From Gammaproteobacteria bacterium (GTDB lineage Bacteria > Pseudomonadota > Gammaproteobacteria > Steroidobacterales > Steroidobacteraceae), in contig JANYIY010000006.1 in NCBI GenBank assembly GCA_025358615.1, positions 1 to 51,771 on the forward strand: a DNA stretch of 51,771 bases, read 5' to 3'. The translations under genes were made by a program, and so were the position numbers. Below are positions 33,432 through 41,477 of this stretch, piece by piece. How positions within the stretch are numbered: the stretch's first letter is position 1; the number at the start of each line of letters is the position of its first letter. The notes beneath the pieces were generated by a model. The model was not told the origin of the DNA and did no database searches. It saw only the letters and a list, made by a program, of their open reading frames with translations.

Positions 33432-34277
33432 ATGAATACTCGCGATCTGCCGGCAATGCATTTCTTGCGCATGAGGGTGCTGCTGGCGGGCGCTTGCTGC
33501 TTGAGCGTGCTGGCCGCTCCCGCATCCGCCAACCGCAACGCGCTGCGCGAGATAGTCCAGGATCAATGCGCCGTGCATTGGCTACGGCAACATAGCGCCG
33601 CGCCCTGCGAGCGAATTTTCCTGCCCGATTCGGCGCATGTGCGCGAGGGCTTTGCGGTGCTCGCGGATCGCAAAGGCGGCGCGCACTTTCTCTTGATCCC
33701 GACTCAGACCGTTGCTGGCATGGAAAGCCCGCAACTGTTCGAAGCCGGTACGCCGAATTATTTTGCCGCCGCTTGGGCGGCGCGCGATCTGCTCGCGGCA
33801 GTTGTCGGACATGACATACCGCGTAGCGCCGTCGGGCTGGCGCTGAACCCGCAGCATGCGCGCAGCCAGGATCAATTCCATATACACATCGAATGCCTGC
33901 GCAGTGAGGTGGCGAGTGCGCTGCACTGGGCGGCGCCGGCGATCGGCGACTCCTGGGCCCCCGTCGCCATCGGTCCATGGTCCTATCAGGCGTTGCGGGT
34001 CATGGGCGAGGATCTGACGCGCTCCGATCCGATTACATTGTTGTCGCGCAAGCTTGCCGCCGCCCAATCGGCGATGGGCGATTACACCCTGGTCGTGGCC
34101 GGCATGGATTTTAAGGAGGGACCAGGCTTCATGGTGCTCGTGGCCAAGGGACCGGCGGGCGAATTATTGCTGGATTCCACCTGCGCGGTCGCGGCGCAGG
34201 GTTCGGGCGATCAGCGTGCCGCGCCGGGCAGATCCAAAATAACGCTCAATCCGCCGCCCTCGCGTTTGGCAAGCTGA
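33432..34277 (+). CDS. cdh: CDP-diacylglycerol pyrophosphatase
   Basis: A 281-residue exported or membrane-anchored protein with an N-terminal hydrophobic signal (MRVLLAGACCLSVLAAPASA). The Cdh pattern is visible: ALREIVQDQCAVHW, FLLIPTQTVAGMESPQL, and the HIT-like catalytic stretch LNPQHARSQDQFHIHIECL. It splits CDP-diacylglycerol into CMP and phosphatidate. The last ~25 residues (GSGDQRAAPGRSKITLNPPP onward) are unlike the family, and the last 67 bases are antisense to the end of the convergent kinase gene. The original stop was probably lost and the frame now reads into its neighbour; the core is intact. Confidence 0.85.
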   Translation: MNTRDLPAMHFLRMRVLLAGACCLSVLAAPASANRNALREIVQDQCAVHWLRQHSAAPCERIFLPDSAHVREGFAVLADRKGGAHFLLIPTQTVAGMESPQLFEAGTPNYFAAAWAARDLLAAVVGHDIPRSAVGLALNPQHARSQDQFHIHIECLRSEVASALHWAAPAIGDSWAPVAIGPWSYQALRVMGEDLTRSDPITLLSRKLAAAQSAMGDYTLVVAGMDFKEGPGFMVLVAKGPAGELLLDSTCAVAAQGSGDQRAAPGRSKITLNPPPSRLAS

Positions 34278-35203
34278 ATGCGCCCGCCATGTGCCTCGGC
34301 TATTTCCCGCGCCAGTGCCAGCCCCAAGCGCGTGCCGCTGCGCTTGGTCGAATAGAACGGCAGTAATGCCTGTGCGAGCACCGTCTGACTCATGCCTGCG
34401 CCTCGATCGCGCACTTCGATGCGCTGGTCCGCGCCCACGCACAGGATCAGAAGTTCGACCTGGGCTGCGGCTCCGCCCGCCTCGTGCGCATTCTTGAGCA
34501 GATTGATCAACGCTTGTTCAACCTGCACTCGGTCAAACCATCCATGCTGTGGCGGCAACGCCGCAGCGAGACTGAATGGCTGCTGACGGGCGAGATCGGC
34601 GGCGAATGCCGCCCATTCGATGCGCTCGGGACGAGGCGCCGGCAATTTGGCGAACGTCGCATAACCGCTGACGAATTGATGCAGGTGCTCGGCCCGTTCG
34701 GCGATGGCCGCGAACACATCCGGCAGCGTCGAATAATCGCCGCGCCGGGCGATTTCTGCGCCGGAGTGCGCGAGTGAGGACAGTGGCCCCAACGAATTGT
34801 TGAGTTCATGACTCAGGACGCGAATCAGTTTCTTCCAGGTCGAGACTTCCTGACGCGACAGCTCGCGGGTCAAGCGCTTAAGCAGGTATAACCGAAAGGC
34901 GCGCCCCTGCAGGATGAAAGCGCGCTGCGACAGGTGAAATGTTTCCTCCACTCCCTCGATCTCACTCGAAAACAGGCTGTCGCCCTGCGCCGACACGGCG
35001 CCACGCAGCGCCGGCGGCGCGCGGGTCAATGCGTCGCCAAACCGCAAGCCGTTCAAGCTGCGCCCCTCGCTCAATAAGTGGCGCGCAGCGATATTGGCGT
35101 AGACGATGCGCTCCTGCGCATCGAAAAGCACCAGCGCCACGGGCGAATTCTGCATGACCGTGTCGAGCAACAGGGGCCGCTGCCTGCCAGTCGCGTGCCC
35201 CAT
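34211..35203 (-). CDS. NtrY-like sensor histidine kinase, N-terminally truncated
   Basis: 330 residues with a PAS-like domain (about 10-110: LLLDTVMQNSPVALVLFDAQ), HisKA (TWKKLIRVLSHELNNSLGPL, H132) and HATPase (VEQALINLLKNAHEAGG, RDRGAGM, SGTRLGLALAREIAEAHGG). Full relatives have an N-terminal TM pair and HAMP before GRQRPLLLDT; here these are missing. Upstream, in another frame, a single TM-like stretch (LALLLLAVAALAATLGIWGT) remains, so the gene has lost its HAMP region by deletion. It may yield a soluble kinase if translated from the ATG at 35203, which has only a weak ribosome site. No response regulator gene is beside it. Probably non-functional or uncoupled. Confidence 0.7.
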   Translation of the reverse strand: MGHATGRQRPLLLDTVMQNSPVALVLFDAQERIVYANIAARHLLSEGRSLNGLRFGDALTRAPPALRGAVSAQGDSLFSSEIEGVEETFHLSQRAFILQGRAFRLYLLKRLTRELSRQEVSTWKKLIRVLSHELNNSLGPLSSLAHSGAEIARRGDYSTLPDVFAAIAERAEHLHQFVSGYATFAKLPAPRPERIEWAAFAADLARQQPFSLAAALPPQHGWFDRVQVEQALINLLKNAHEAGGAAAQVELLILCVGADQRIEVRDRGAGMSQTVLAQALLPFYSTKRSGTRLGLALAREIAEAHGGRIQLAKREGGGLSVILDLPGAAR

Positions 35204-36077
35204 ATTCCGAGCGTCGCAGCCAATGCCGCCACTGCCAGCAGCAACAGCGCCAGTTTGCTTTTAAGGCTTTCGCTGGCGCGATCGGCCACTTGCCCTGGCC
35301 TACTTGACCATCGACGGGCGATTTGACATTCAAGCCATCGACCTGGCGCTTGAGATCGGCCACCAGGAATTGCTGGCGATCGAACAATGCCTTTTTGCTG
35401 TCGTTTTCGAATCGATTCTGCTTGGGCTGCGATTCGTAATTCGTCTTGGCCTGCTGGAAGGCAAACTGTGCCTTTTCCCGGAAAATCCTCGGCCTTGAGC
35501 GCCTGCAATTCCGTGTACGAGCCCAATTCGTAGGCCTGGCGGCTGCGGTCCAGTTCGCGCTGCGCGGTCTTCTGGTCGACCTGGGCTTGGTTGAATGCAT
35601 CGCGCAGCTGCAACAGCTTCTGCTAGGCGTCCAGAGTGGCGCGTTGCCAGTCGATGCGCAGACCGACCGCGGTCGCTTCCTCCTGCGACAGTTTGGCGGT
35701 CAAATCCGGGCTGTCGACCACGGCCAGTAGCTGCCCCTTGGACACCGCATCGCCCGCGTGCACCTTGAGAGTGACAGTGCCGAGGCATTGGCATAGAGGG
35801 TGGGGCTGACCGCCGCCACTACCTGTCCGTCAGCCGCAATATCGCGTACAAAGCTGCCGCGCTCCACGGTGGCGATCGACAGCCGCGAACGGGCGACCGA
35901 GCTGCCCGCGCCCGCATAGCGCAGCACATAGAGCAGCAGTACGACGAGGCCAAGCGCCAAAGCAACGCCGGCGATGAGCAGCATCCTATGCCGCTGCCAA
36001 AAGCTGGCGCGCTCGATCACGCGATCCTGAGCAGCGGTGTCGCGCAGCATGACGGGCTCCTTGGGTAGTAGTCGCAT
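35204..36077 (-). pseudogene. broken HlyD-family efflux adaptor gene, joined by deletion to the kinase remnant
   Basis: From the ATG at 36077 (or 36050) the frame encodes an adaptor N-terminus: TM helix MLLIAGVALALGLVVLLLYV, then ERGSFVRDIAADGQVVAAVS. Near 35785 the frame shifts to GTVTLKVHAGDAVSKGQLLA and VVDSPDL, the lipoyl-like part; a TAG interrupts it near 35624. The coiled-coil hairpin continues (QLRDAFNQAQVDQKTAQREL), shifts again near 35485, and reaches KSPVDGQVGQ. After VADRAS it runs straight into the TM stretch of the kinase gene. The adaptor C-terminus and anything once between (ABC transporter, response regulator) are gone. At least three frameshifts or stops make this a pseudogene. 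Confidence 0.75.
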
Positions 36078-36151
36078 GCTCAGTTGTACTCGACCTGTAA
36101 TGAAATATTCGATGCATTCGAAACATAAGCCGAATGCGACGCGCTGTAAGA

Positions 36152-36271
36152 TCACAGAATCGACATGAATAAAAGTCCCAGGCCCAATATGACGGCCAGC
36201 GCCACCATCGCCGGCAACCAGCAGCGCTTCCAGAGATTCTCGAGCTCGAGCGGGAAGTTCTGATCTCTCAT
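36152..36271 (-). CDS. 39-residue single-TM peptide in the efflux cluster
   Basis: Reads MRDQNFPLELENLWKRCWLP followed by a TM helix (AMVALAVILGLGLLFMSIL). Its ATG overlaps the tolC-like stop by four bases (ATGA), so it would be translationally coupled. It lies between the tolC and adaptor relics and remains intact while both are damaged. Could be a small component of the old efflux system; no family recognised. Confidence 0.5.
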   Translation of the reverse strand: MRDQNFPLELENLWKRCWLPAMVALAVILGLGLLFMSIL

Positions 36272-36962
36272 GATCCTTTCTCCACCAGCAGGTCATCGAT
36301 GGCGGCAAGGTCGTGCTCGGTCAAGCGACTGGCCTGCTGCTTGAGCGTGAGCACACTCGTCAAATAGTCATATCGTGACTGGCTATACGCGCACACCGCC
36401 GCGTAGTAATTGTTCTGCGCATTCAGCAGATCGAACTCGGTGCCTGTGCCGAATTCCACATTTCGCCGGCTGGCCTCCACGGCGCCGTGCCCCGAGTCGA
36501 CCGCACGATGCGCGGCGCCGATTCGTTGAATGCCCGACACAATGCCGCGATACGCCGCCCGTGCCTGGCGCTCGGCATCGCGTTGCGGCGCGTCGTAGGT
36601 GGCCGATGCCTGCCGGTGCAAGGCACGCGATTGGCGCACAGCGGATGCGACCACGCCGCCCTGAAACAAAGGCCAGCTGAAAGAAACGCCGACCGTGTCC
36701 AAGGTTTGATTGCCGCCCAGCACCGGGTCCTGCGACAGCTTGGAACTGGAGCCGGTGAGGGAGATGGTGGGCAACCCCCGGCCTCGCTGTGCGGAAATAT
36801 CCCGCTCCGCGGCTTCCATTTTGAGTTCGGCCGTCCTCACGTCGCGAGTTCATACAGTTCCTTCAGATCATTGGCGCGAGCAGCGCCCGCGGCCAAACCC
36901 ATCGCCACGAACGCGGCCGCGAAACCCACCAACCCCTGCCTGCGCCGTGAAATTGAATGCAT
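36268..36962 (-). pseudogene. tolC-family outer-membrane efflux gene with a large internal deletion
   Basis: The ATG at 36962 starts a signal peptide (MHSISRRRQGLVGFAAAFVA...ARA) and the mature start NDLKELYELAT, then stops at 36837-36839. From 36840 a second frame encodes the C-terminal half of a TolC-type protein: AAERDISAQRGRGLPTISLT, WPLFQGGVVASAVRQSRALH, VEFGTGTEFDLLNAQNNYYA and YDYLTSVLTLKQQASRLTEH. The N-terminal ~200 residues normally in between are missing, so no trimeric channel can form. The break lies at the frame change near 36838, where a GTG overlaps the stop. Confidence 0.8.
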
Positions 36963-37147
36963 GAGCAGTGATTAGCAAGCTGCGTGCCAGCTTCCATATA
37001 CACGTAAGTTATTGTTTTTAATACACTTAATATTCACCGTGCGATGATAGAGTGTCCGCGGACGCTACCGGACAGTGCCCTCTCGCGATGCGCCTCCGAC
37101 GGTGAGCGGTTATCCTCGTCACCCGGCACCCCATTCCATAAAAAAAA

Positions 37148-38638
37148 ATGCACGCCACCGACGCTATTTTGCTCGCCATCGACCAAGGCACGAGTTCCAC
37201 TCGCACCATCGGCTTCACGGCCTCAGGTGAAGTAGCGGCGCTGGAACAGCAGAGCTTCGAGCAGATTTATCCCGGTCCCGGATGGGTGGAGCATGACGCC
37301 GAAGTCATATGGGCCACGGTCTTGTCCACCAGCCGCAGGGTTCTGCAGCGCCTCACCGCGGCCGGCCGAACAGCGGCGGCGGTCGGCATCACCAATCAAC
37401 GGGAAACCACCATTCTCTGGGACCGACGCAGCGGCGTACCCATTTACAACGCCATCGTTTGGCAGGATCGCCGCACGGCCGATCGGTGCCGGGAGTTGGC
37501 ACGTGAGCACGGCGAGATCGAAGTCAGCCGCAAAACCGGACTGCGACTAGATCCTTACTTCTCCGCCACCAAGATCGCTTGGATATTGGACCGCGTGCCG
37601 GATGCGCGCGCGGCCGCCAAGGCGGGTCATATTGCCTTCGGCACCGTCGACAGCTTTCTTCTGTGGCGATTGAGCGGCGGCCGCCTGCATCTGACCGATG
37701 CCACGAACGCCAGTCGCACCGCGCTGTACGACATCGCCAAGGGCCGCTGGGACCAGGCACTGTGCGAGATGTTCGATGTGCCCATGAGTGTACTGCCTGA
37801 AGTGCGCGACTCTGCAGGCGAATTCGGGCTCATCGACAAGGCGCTGCTGGGTCAGTCACTGCCTATCTGCGGAGTCGCCGGCGATCAGCAGGCGGCTCTC
37901 GTCGGCCAGGCCTGCTTTGCCGCAGGCGACGTCAAGAGCACGTACGGCACGGGCGCCTTCCTTGTCCTCAACACCGCACAACAGCTGGTGCCGTCGAAAA
38001 ACCGCCTGCTCAGCACCATCGCCTACCAACTCAACGGTGTAACCACCTATGCGCTTGAGGGTTCCATTCTGTCCGCGGGCGCTGCCGTTCAGTGGCTGCG
38101 CGATGGCATTGGGCTCATTTCGCAGGCCTCGGATGTGGAGGCCCTGGCGGCGTCCGCACCCCATAGCGGCGGTGTTTACCTGGTGCCCGCCTTCACCGGA
38201 TTGGGAGCACCCTATTGGGATCCGGATGCGCGCGCCGCCATCTTAGGGCTAACCCGAGCCTCGTCGCGTGCGGAGATCGCGCGCGCAACGCTGGATAGCG
38301 TCGCCTTCCAGACCTACGACCTGCTGGAGGCCATGGCCGCGGATGGTTTGCGGCCCGCAACCCTTAAAGTAGACGGTGGCATGGCCCAGAACGATTTTTT
38401 TATACAGCGCCTCGCGGACGTCCTCGGGGTGGCGGTTCGGCGCCCGGCCAATTCCGAATCCACGGCGTTTGGTGCAGCTTGCTTGGCGGGCCTGGGCTGC
38501 GGCCTGTACAACTCGCTCGAAGACATCGCTGCGCTGCGCCGTACCGAAACTCGTTTCGAGCCGGGGTTAGGGCTCACTGAACGCAATCTGCAAATCCGCG
38601 GCTGGCGCGATGCATTGCGGCGGGTAAGATCCAACTAA
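37148..38638 (+). CDS. glpK: glycerol kinase
   Basis: GlpK, 496 residues, phosphorylates glycerol to sn-glycerol-3-phosphate with ATP in the cytosol (FGGY family). Phosphate loop AIDQGTSSTRTIGF, substrate loop ITNQRETTILWDR, NAIVWQDRRTA, the LTDATNASRT stretch, and ATP-site motifs KSTYGTGAFLVLN, PAFTGLGAPYWDPDARA and KVDGGMAQNDFF are complete. The ATG at 37148 follows an A-run. Its stop overlaps the start of the transporter-hydrolase gene by one base (TAATG). No glpF, glpD or glpR is adjacent. The 185 bases upstream are AT-rich near 37010-37035 and contain the palindrome GTCCGCGGAC; no promoter is certain. Confidence 0.96.
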   Translation: MHATDAILLAIDQGTSSTRTIGFTASGEVAALEQQSFEQIYPGPGWVEHDAEVIWATVLSTSRRVLQRLTAAGRTAAAVGITNQRETTILWDRRSGVPIYNAIVWQDRRTADRCRELAREHGEIEVSRKTGLRLDPYFSATKIAWILDRVPDARAAAKAGHIAFGTVDSFLLWRLSGGRLHLTDATNASRTALYDIAKGRWDQALCEMFDVPMSVLPEVRDSAGEFGLIDKALLGQSLPICGVAGDQQAALVGQACFAAGDVKSTYGTGAFLVLNTAQQLVPSKNRLLSTIAYQLNGVTTYALEGSILSAGAAVQWLRDGIGLISQASDVEALAASAPHSGGVYLVPAFTGLGAPYWDPDARAAILGLTRASSRAEIARATLDSVAFQTYDLLEAMAADGLRPATLKVDGGMAQNDFFIQRLADVLGVAVRRPANSESTAFGAACLAGLGCGLYNSLEDIAALRRTETRFEPGLGLTERNLQIRGWRDALRRVRSN

Positions 38639-40770
38639 TGGCGCTTTCCGCGTTCATCGACCGCTGGCGTCCCGGCGCGCTACGCGCCATCGGCAGCACC
38701 GTCGCCCCTGGAGTGGCCGCCACCTTGATCGTGGCCCTGGCCGCCACCTACCTTTCGGATCACTACCACGCTCCACCCGTCATCTTCGCGCTGCTGCTCG
38801 GCATGGCCTTGAATCAATTGTCCACCGAAGCGCGCTATGCGCCTGGTATCAATGTCTCCGCGCGCACCCTGCTGCGTATCAGCGTCGCGCTGCTCGGGCT
38901 GCGCATCACCTTCGGTCAGATCGGCGAGCTCGGCTGGTCGACCGCAGGCATGGTCATTATCACGGTGCCGCTCACCATCGGGTTTGGCTGGCTACTCGCC
39001 AAGATCTTGAAGCTCGACGGACGGTATGGGGTTCTGTCAGGCGGCGCTGTCGGAATTTGCGGCGCGTCCGCGGCGATGGCCATTGCCGTTGCGTGGCCAC
39101 GCAAGGATTCCGAGCGCGACACCGTGGTGGTGATTGCCTGCATTACAACCTACAGCACGATTGCCATGGTCCTGTATCCGGCGCTGGTCGCGCACTTGCA
39201 TCTGGACCCCGTGCAGACCGGGCGATTTCTCGGCGGATCCATCCACGACGTGGCGCAGGTGGTGGCAGCCGGCTACGCCGCCTCGCCGCAGGCCGGGGAC
39301 GCGGCCACCATAGTCAAGCTGATGCGTGTGGCCATGCTGCTGCCGGTGGTACTGGTCATCACGCTCATTGCGGCACGCGGCGTCGACGCGCACCGGCCGC
39401 AGCAAAGAGTGGCGCTGCTGCCGGGATTTCTCATTGCATTTGTCGTACTCGCGGCCCTCAACGGTTTTTCTCTGGTCGCGAAGCCGGTCGCGGCCGTTCT
39501 CACCGAAGTGTCGAAATGGCTGCTGGTCACCTCGGTGGCCGCCTTGGGGATGAAGACTTCGCTGCGTGAGATGATGGCCATCGGCACCAGCTGCGTTGCG
39601 CTGATCGCGGCAGAAACCATCTTCCTGGGTCTGCTGGTCTTGGCCTGGATCATGCTTGCCGCCACTCCCCCGACCCGCGCCGCCGAACTTGCGACCCACG
39701 CCGCCTATCTGCCGGCATCCGCCGATTCGCGGTCCAAACAAGCGGACGCCATCGTGGGCGCTGCCATGCAATCGCACCAGATACCGGGAGTTTGTCTGGG
39801 TGTCATCAAAGGCGGCAAGCTCATCAAGGCGACCGGCTACGGCTATGGCAACGTCGAACTGAGAACCCCCGTTTCGCCGACCTCCCTATTTCAATCCGGC
39901 TCGGTCGCAAAGCAATTCACCGCTGCGGCCGTCATGCTGCTGGTCGAGGAAGGCAGGGTTGGGCTCGATGACCCAGTGGCCAAGTACCTTCCGGAAGCGC
40001 GCGCAGCAGCGTGGAAAGATGTCACGGTTCGACAACTGCTCACGCACACATCGGGCATTCCCGACATCTACGGCGAGCACGATGAGGACTCCTATACCAA
40101 GGGCGTTCTCGACTTTCATCGCGATTACACCGAGGATGAATTACTGCAGCGCTATTTGACGTTGACACTCGATTTCAAGCCCGGCGACCAGTGGAATTAC
40201 TCCAATACGGGATATGAGCTGCTCGGGTTCCTCATCCATCGCGTGGCGGGCGTGTTTTACGGGGACTTTCTTCAAGAGCGAGTCTTCCGCCCGCTGGGCA
40301 TGACATCCACCCGCATTATCAGCGAGCAGGACATCGTTCCTGATCGCGTCAGCGGTTATCGCATCATCGAGGGGAAGCTTAAAAATCAGGCATGGATTGC
40401 GCCTTCGCTGAACACCCTGGCGGATGGCGGCCTGTACACCAATCTTGTCGATCTCGCCAAATGGGATGCCGCCCTTTATACGGACAAGGTTTTGAGCCGC
40501 TCCGCCTTGCAGCAAATGTCGACGCCGGTGCGCTTGAATTCTGGCGCGACCTATCCGTACGGATTTGGCTGGGAACTCGGCACCGCCAATGGCCACACAG
40601 TGCAATATCATACGGGCAGCAACCAGGGATTTTGGATCAGCATCTCGCGCTACGTGGACGATGCGCTCACCATCATTGTGCTCACGAATCTCGACGAATC
40701 CCACTCGGTAACCTTGGGCATGGCAGACCCTGTGGCATCGATCTACCTTAAGCCTTCGGCCCGGCAATGA
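38638..40770 (+). CDS. fusion: YeiH/UPF0324-family membrane transporter + serine beta-lactamase-family hydrolase
   Basis: 710 residues in one frame. Residues 1-340 are a complete YeiH-type (UPF0324, putative sulfate exporter) membrane protein: HYHAPPVIFALLLGMALNQL, ISVALLGLRITFGQIGELGW, SGGAVGICGASAAMAIA and RFLGGSIHDVAQVVAAGYA. Residues 360-710 are a complete class-C-beta-lactamase-like (S12) hydrolase: SxxK as SVAK (S422-K425), YSN (Y521-N523) and HTG (H658-G660). The linker LLVLAWIMLAATPPTRAAEL looks at once like the last YeiH helix and a signal-peptide h-region with an AxA-like cleavage site. Both halves look intact, so the gene likely arose by loss of a stop and spacer between two genes. 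The start overlaps the glpK stop. The substrate of either half is unknown. Confidence 0.85.
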   Translation: MALSAFIDRWRPGALRAIGSTVAPGVAATLIVALAATYLSDHYHAPPVIFALLLGMALNQLSTEARYAPGINVSARTLLRISVALLGLRITFGQIGELGWSTAGMVIITVPLTIGFGWLLAKILKLDGRYGVLSGGAVGICGASAAMAIAVAWPRKDSERDTVVVIACITTYSTIAMVLYPALVAHLHLDPVQTGRFLGGSIHDVAQVVAAGYAASPQAGDAATIVKLMRVAMLLPVVLVITLIAARGVDAHRPQQRVALLPGFLIAFVVLAALNGFSLVAKPVAAVLTEVSKWLLVTSVAALGMKTSLREMMAIGTSCVALIAAETIFLGLLVLAWIMLAATPPTRAAELATHAAYLPASADSRSKQADAIVGAAMQSHQIPGVCLGVIKGGKLIKATGYGYGNVELRTPVSPTSLFQSGSVAKQFTAAAVMLLVEEGRVGLDDPVAKYLPEARAAAWKDVTVRQLLTHTSGIPDIYGEHDEDSYTKGVLDFHRDYTEDELLQRYLTLTLDFKPGDQWNYSNTGYELLGFLIHRVAGVFYGDFLQERVFRPLGMTSTRIISEQDIVPDRVSGYRIIEGKLKNQAWIAPSLNTLADGGLYTNLVDLAKWDAALYTDKVLSRSALQQMSTPVRLNSGATYPYGFGWELGTANGHTVQYHTGSNQGFWISISRYVDDALTIIVLTNLDESHSVTLGMADPVASIYLKPSARQ

Positions 40771-40785
40771 GGTATTGTTTTGGCA

Positions 40786-41472
40786 ATGAAACCTAAGCAG
40801 TACAAGCGAATTCTCGCCATCGACGTGGGCGGAAACCATGTGAAGACCCGGGTCTTCGGCCGCCGCGAGATGCGCCAATTCGAATCCGGGCCTCATCTGA
40901 CGCCCCGCAAAATGGTCGAGCAAGTCCATGAGCTGACCGGGGATTGGAAATTTGATGCAATCTCCATCGGCTATCCCGGCGTGGTGCTGCACGGCAAAGT
41001 GGTTGCCGAGCCGCACAATCTCGGCCCCGGCTGGGTCGGATTCGATTTTCACAAGGCCTTCGGCAGGCCCACCCGCATCATTAACGATGCGGCGATGCAG
41101 GCCATCGGCAGCTACGAGGGAGGCCGCATGTTATTTCTCGGCCTTGGCACCGGGCTCGGGTCGGCGCTGATTGTCGATGGTATCGTGGCTGCGATGGAAC
41201 TCGCGCATCTGCCCTTCAAGAAGGGGCGCAGTTTCGAGGACTATGTCGGCGAACGCGGGTTACGGCGGCTGGGCGGCAAGAAGTGGCGCCAGAACGTCAA
41301 CGAGATGGTGGAACGCCTAAGCACCGTGCTGGAGGCCGACTACGTCGTCATCGGCGGCGGCAATGCGCGCAAGCTGAAGCGCCTGCCGAAGAATGCACGC
41401 CTCGGCAGTAACGACTTTGCGTTCAACGGCGGCTTTCGGCTCTGGCGGGCTCCGCATTTCTTATCGAAGTGA
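40786..41472 (+). CDS. ROK-family kinase, polyphosphate glucokinase-like
   Basis: A 228-residue sugar kinase. The phosphate motif RILAIDVGGNHVKTRVF, substrate part ISIGYPGVVLHGKVV, NLGPGWVGFDF, the catalytic aspartate in RIINDAAMQAIGSY, and GLGTGLGSALIVDG match polyphosphate/ATP glucokinases (PpgK) of the ROK family. The zinc-binding CxCG motif of many ROK regulators is absent. It starts at the ATG at 40786 (a TTG at 40780 is an alternative), 15 bases after the fusion gene, and so is probably in the glpK transcript. It would make glucose-6-phosphate in the cytosol. Confidence 0.8.
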   Translation: MKPKQYKRILAIDVGGNHVKTRVFGRREMRQFESGPHLTPRKMVEQVHELTGDWKFDAISIGYPGVVLHGKVVAEPHNLGPGWVGFDFHKAFGRPTRIINDAAMQAIGSYEGGRMLFLGLGTGLGSALIVDGIVAAMELAHLPFKKGRSFEDYVGERGLRRLGGKKWRQNVNEMVERLSTVLEADYVVIGGGNARKLKRLPKNARLGSNDFAFNGGFRLWRAPHFLSK

Positions 41473-41477
41473 GTGCT

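Noticed and set aside
37040-37075. Operator around GTCCGCGGAC upstream of glpK
   Set aside because: Short palindrome in GC-rich DNA with no matching second site; not distinguishable from chance.
38638-40770. Two separate genes instead of a fusion
   Set aside because: No stop or ribosome site occurs near 39650 and the frame is open throughout; kept as a fusion, with sequencing error as the main caveat.
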